DNA from: JAZNGX01 sp045576675
GTDB lineage: Bacteria > Bacillota > Clostridia > Monoglobales > Firm-18
DNA length: 6,187 bases
Reading direction: 5' to 3'
NCBI GenBank assembly: GCA_045576675.1
Contig: JAZNGX010000125.1
Location: 1-6,187 of the forward strand
This document shows positions 5,913-6,187 of the stretch, piece after piece; position 1 is the first letter of the stretch; each line of letters opens with the position of its first letter. Below the pieces are notes generated by a model that was not told where the DNA came from, did no database searches, and saw only the letters and a program-made list of their open reading frames with translations. Made by a program: the position numbers and the translations under genes.

Positions 5913-5941
5913 TTGTACTATTTGGAGAAATATGGTATAAT
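5913..5941 (+). promoter_or_regulatory. Consensus promoter of the HEPN-like gene
   Basis: TTGTAC (5913-5918), a 17-base gap and a perfect TATAAT (5936-5941) preceded by TGG, an extended -10. The expected start near 5948 leaves about 15 bases of leader. A direct repeat, TGGAGAAAT, occurs at 5892-5900 and 5923-5931. The second copy lies between the -35 and -10 and could be an operator half. Confidence 0.75.
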
Positions 5942-5962
5942 ATTTAATGAGGTGATGTCAAA

Positions 5963-6187
5963 TTGAAATTAGAGTTTGATTTAGTAGAAAATGCCTTGCA
6001 CTCGTTGAATGAGGCATTGTTGTATTATAACAATGAAGATGAAGATAAATATAAATTTTGTATTATACATATAAATCATTGTATCGAATTGTTGCTTAAA
6101 GAAATACTTGTTAGACATCATCCTGCATTTATATGTGAAGATATAGACAAGTTTTCACACAATAATCTTGATGAGGTTCAAACAATC
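5963..6187 (+). CDS. HEPN-like protein, N-terminal 75 residues (cut by window edge)
   Basis: The frame is open to the window edge. The TTG start is chosen because GAGGTGAT (5949-5956) lies seven bases upstream, an in-frame TGA (5948-5950) closes the frame behind it, and no ATG or GTG in this frame lies between. The visible part is helical. One amphipathic helix (about 5-24, VENALHSLNEALLYYN) is followed by an acidic turn (NNEDEDK). A second helix contains KFCIIHINHCIELLLKEIL (31-49), resembling the conserved A..h.iELlLKa.l helix of HEPN-type domains found in many host-defence and toxin-antitoxin proteins. The HEPN catalytic R-x4-6-H motif would lie further on and cannot be checked. The strong private promoter and its place just beyond the broken cotJC gene suggest accessory cargo. 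A purely structural HEPN relative or an unrelated helical protein remains possible. Confidence 0.6.
   Translation, partial: MKLEFDLVENALHSLNEALLYYNNEDEDKYKFCIIHINHCIELLLKEILVRHHPAFICEDIDKFSHNNLDEVQTI

Overview
The window is AT-rich DNA from an endospore-forming Firmicute, most likely a gut-type clostridium (class Clostridia). The signs are a CotJC-type spore coat gene, a clostridial style of GGDEF receptor, near-consensus sigma-A promoters with extended -10 elements, strong AGGTGA/AAAGGAG ribosome binding sites, and CCA-encoding tRNA genes. Species-level placement is not possible from the sequence alone.

Left part (1-4290) is ordinary chromosome. A large membrane diguanylate cyclase (dCache-like sensor, GAF-like domain, GGDEF, start of a PAS-like domain) reads leftward off the edge. 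Divergent from it is a 369-residue permease of the ion transporter superfamily. Next is purC of purine biosynthesis, with its own promoter, a GTG start and a strong terminator. The cyclase and permease share a 169-bp intergenic region with one good promoter in each direction; a functional link between them is possible but not shown.

Middle part (4290-5200) holds no intact protein gene. It contains a 43-codon AraC-family DNA-binding-domain remnant, then two arginine tRNA genes (anticodons CCT and CCG), each followed by a terminator-like hairpin. After these comes a striking 171-bp array in which a 9-bp motif (AGCTAAATT) alternates with short palindromes of unrelated sequence. Four copies point one way and four point the other. 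The array runs into about 200 bp that also carries several perfect hairpins and is closed by a 17-bp stem.

Right part (5204-6187): the C-terminal two-thirds of cotJC lies on the minus strand with an intact reading frame, but its first roughly 65-70 codons are missing. Homology stops abruptly near 5608-5614, and unrelated sequence follows. About 350 bp later a partial gene with a HEPN-like helical N-terminus starts rightward from a consensus promoter. This suggests that an accessory element begins at the cotJC junction. Whether it is a simple truncation or an insertion that is excised during sporulation cannot be decided without the sequence to the right.
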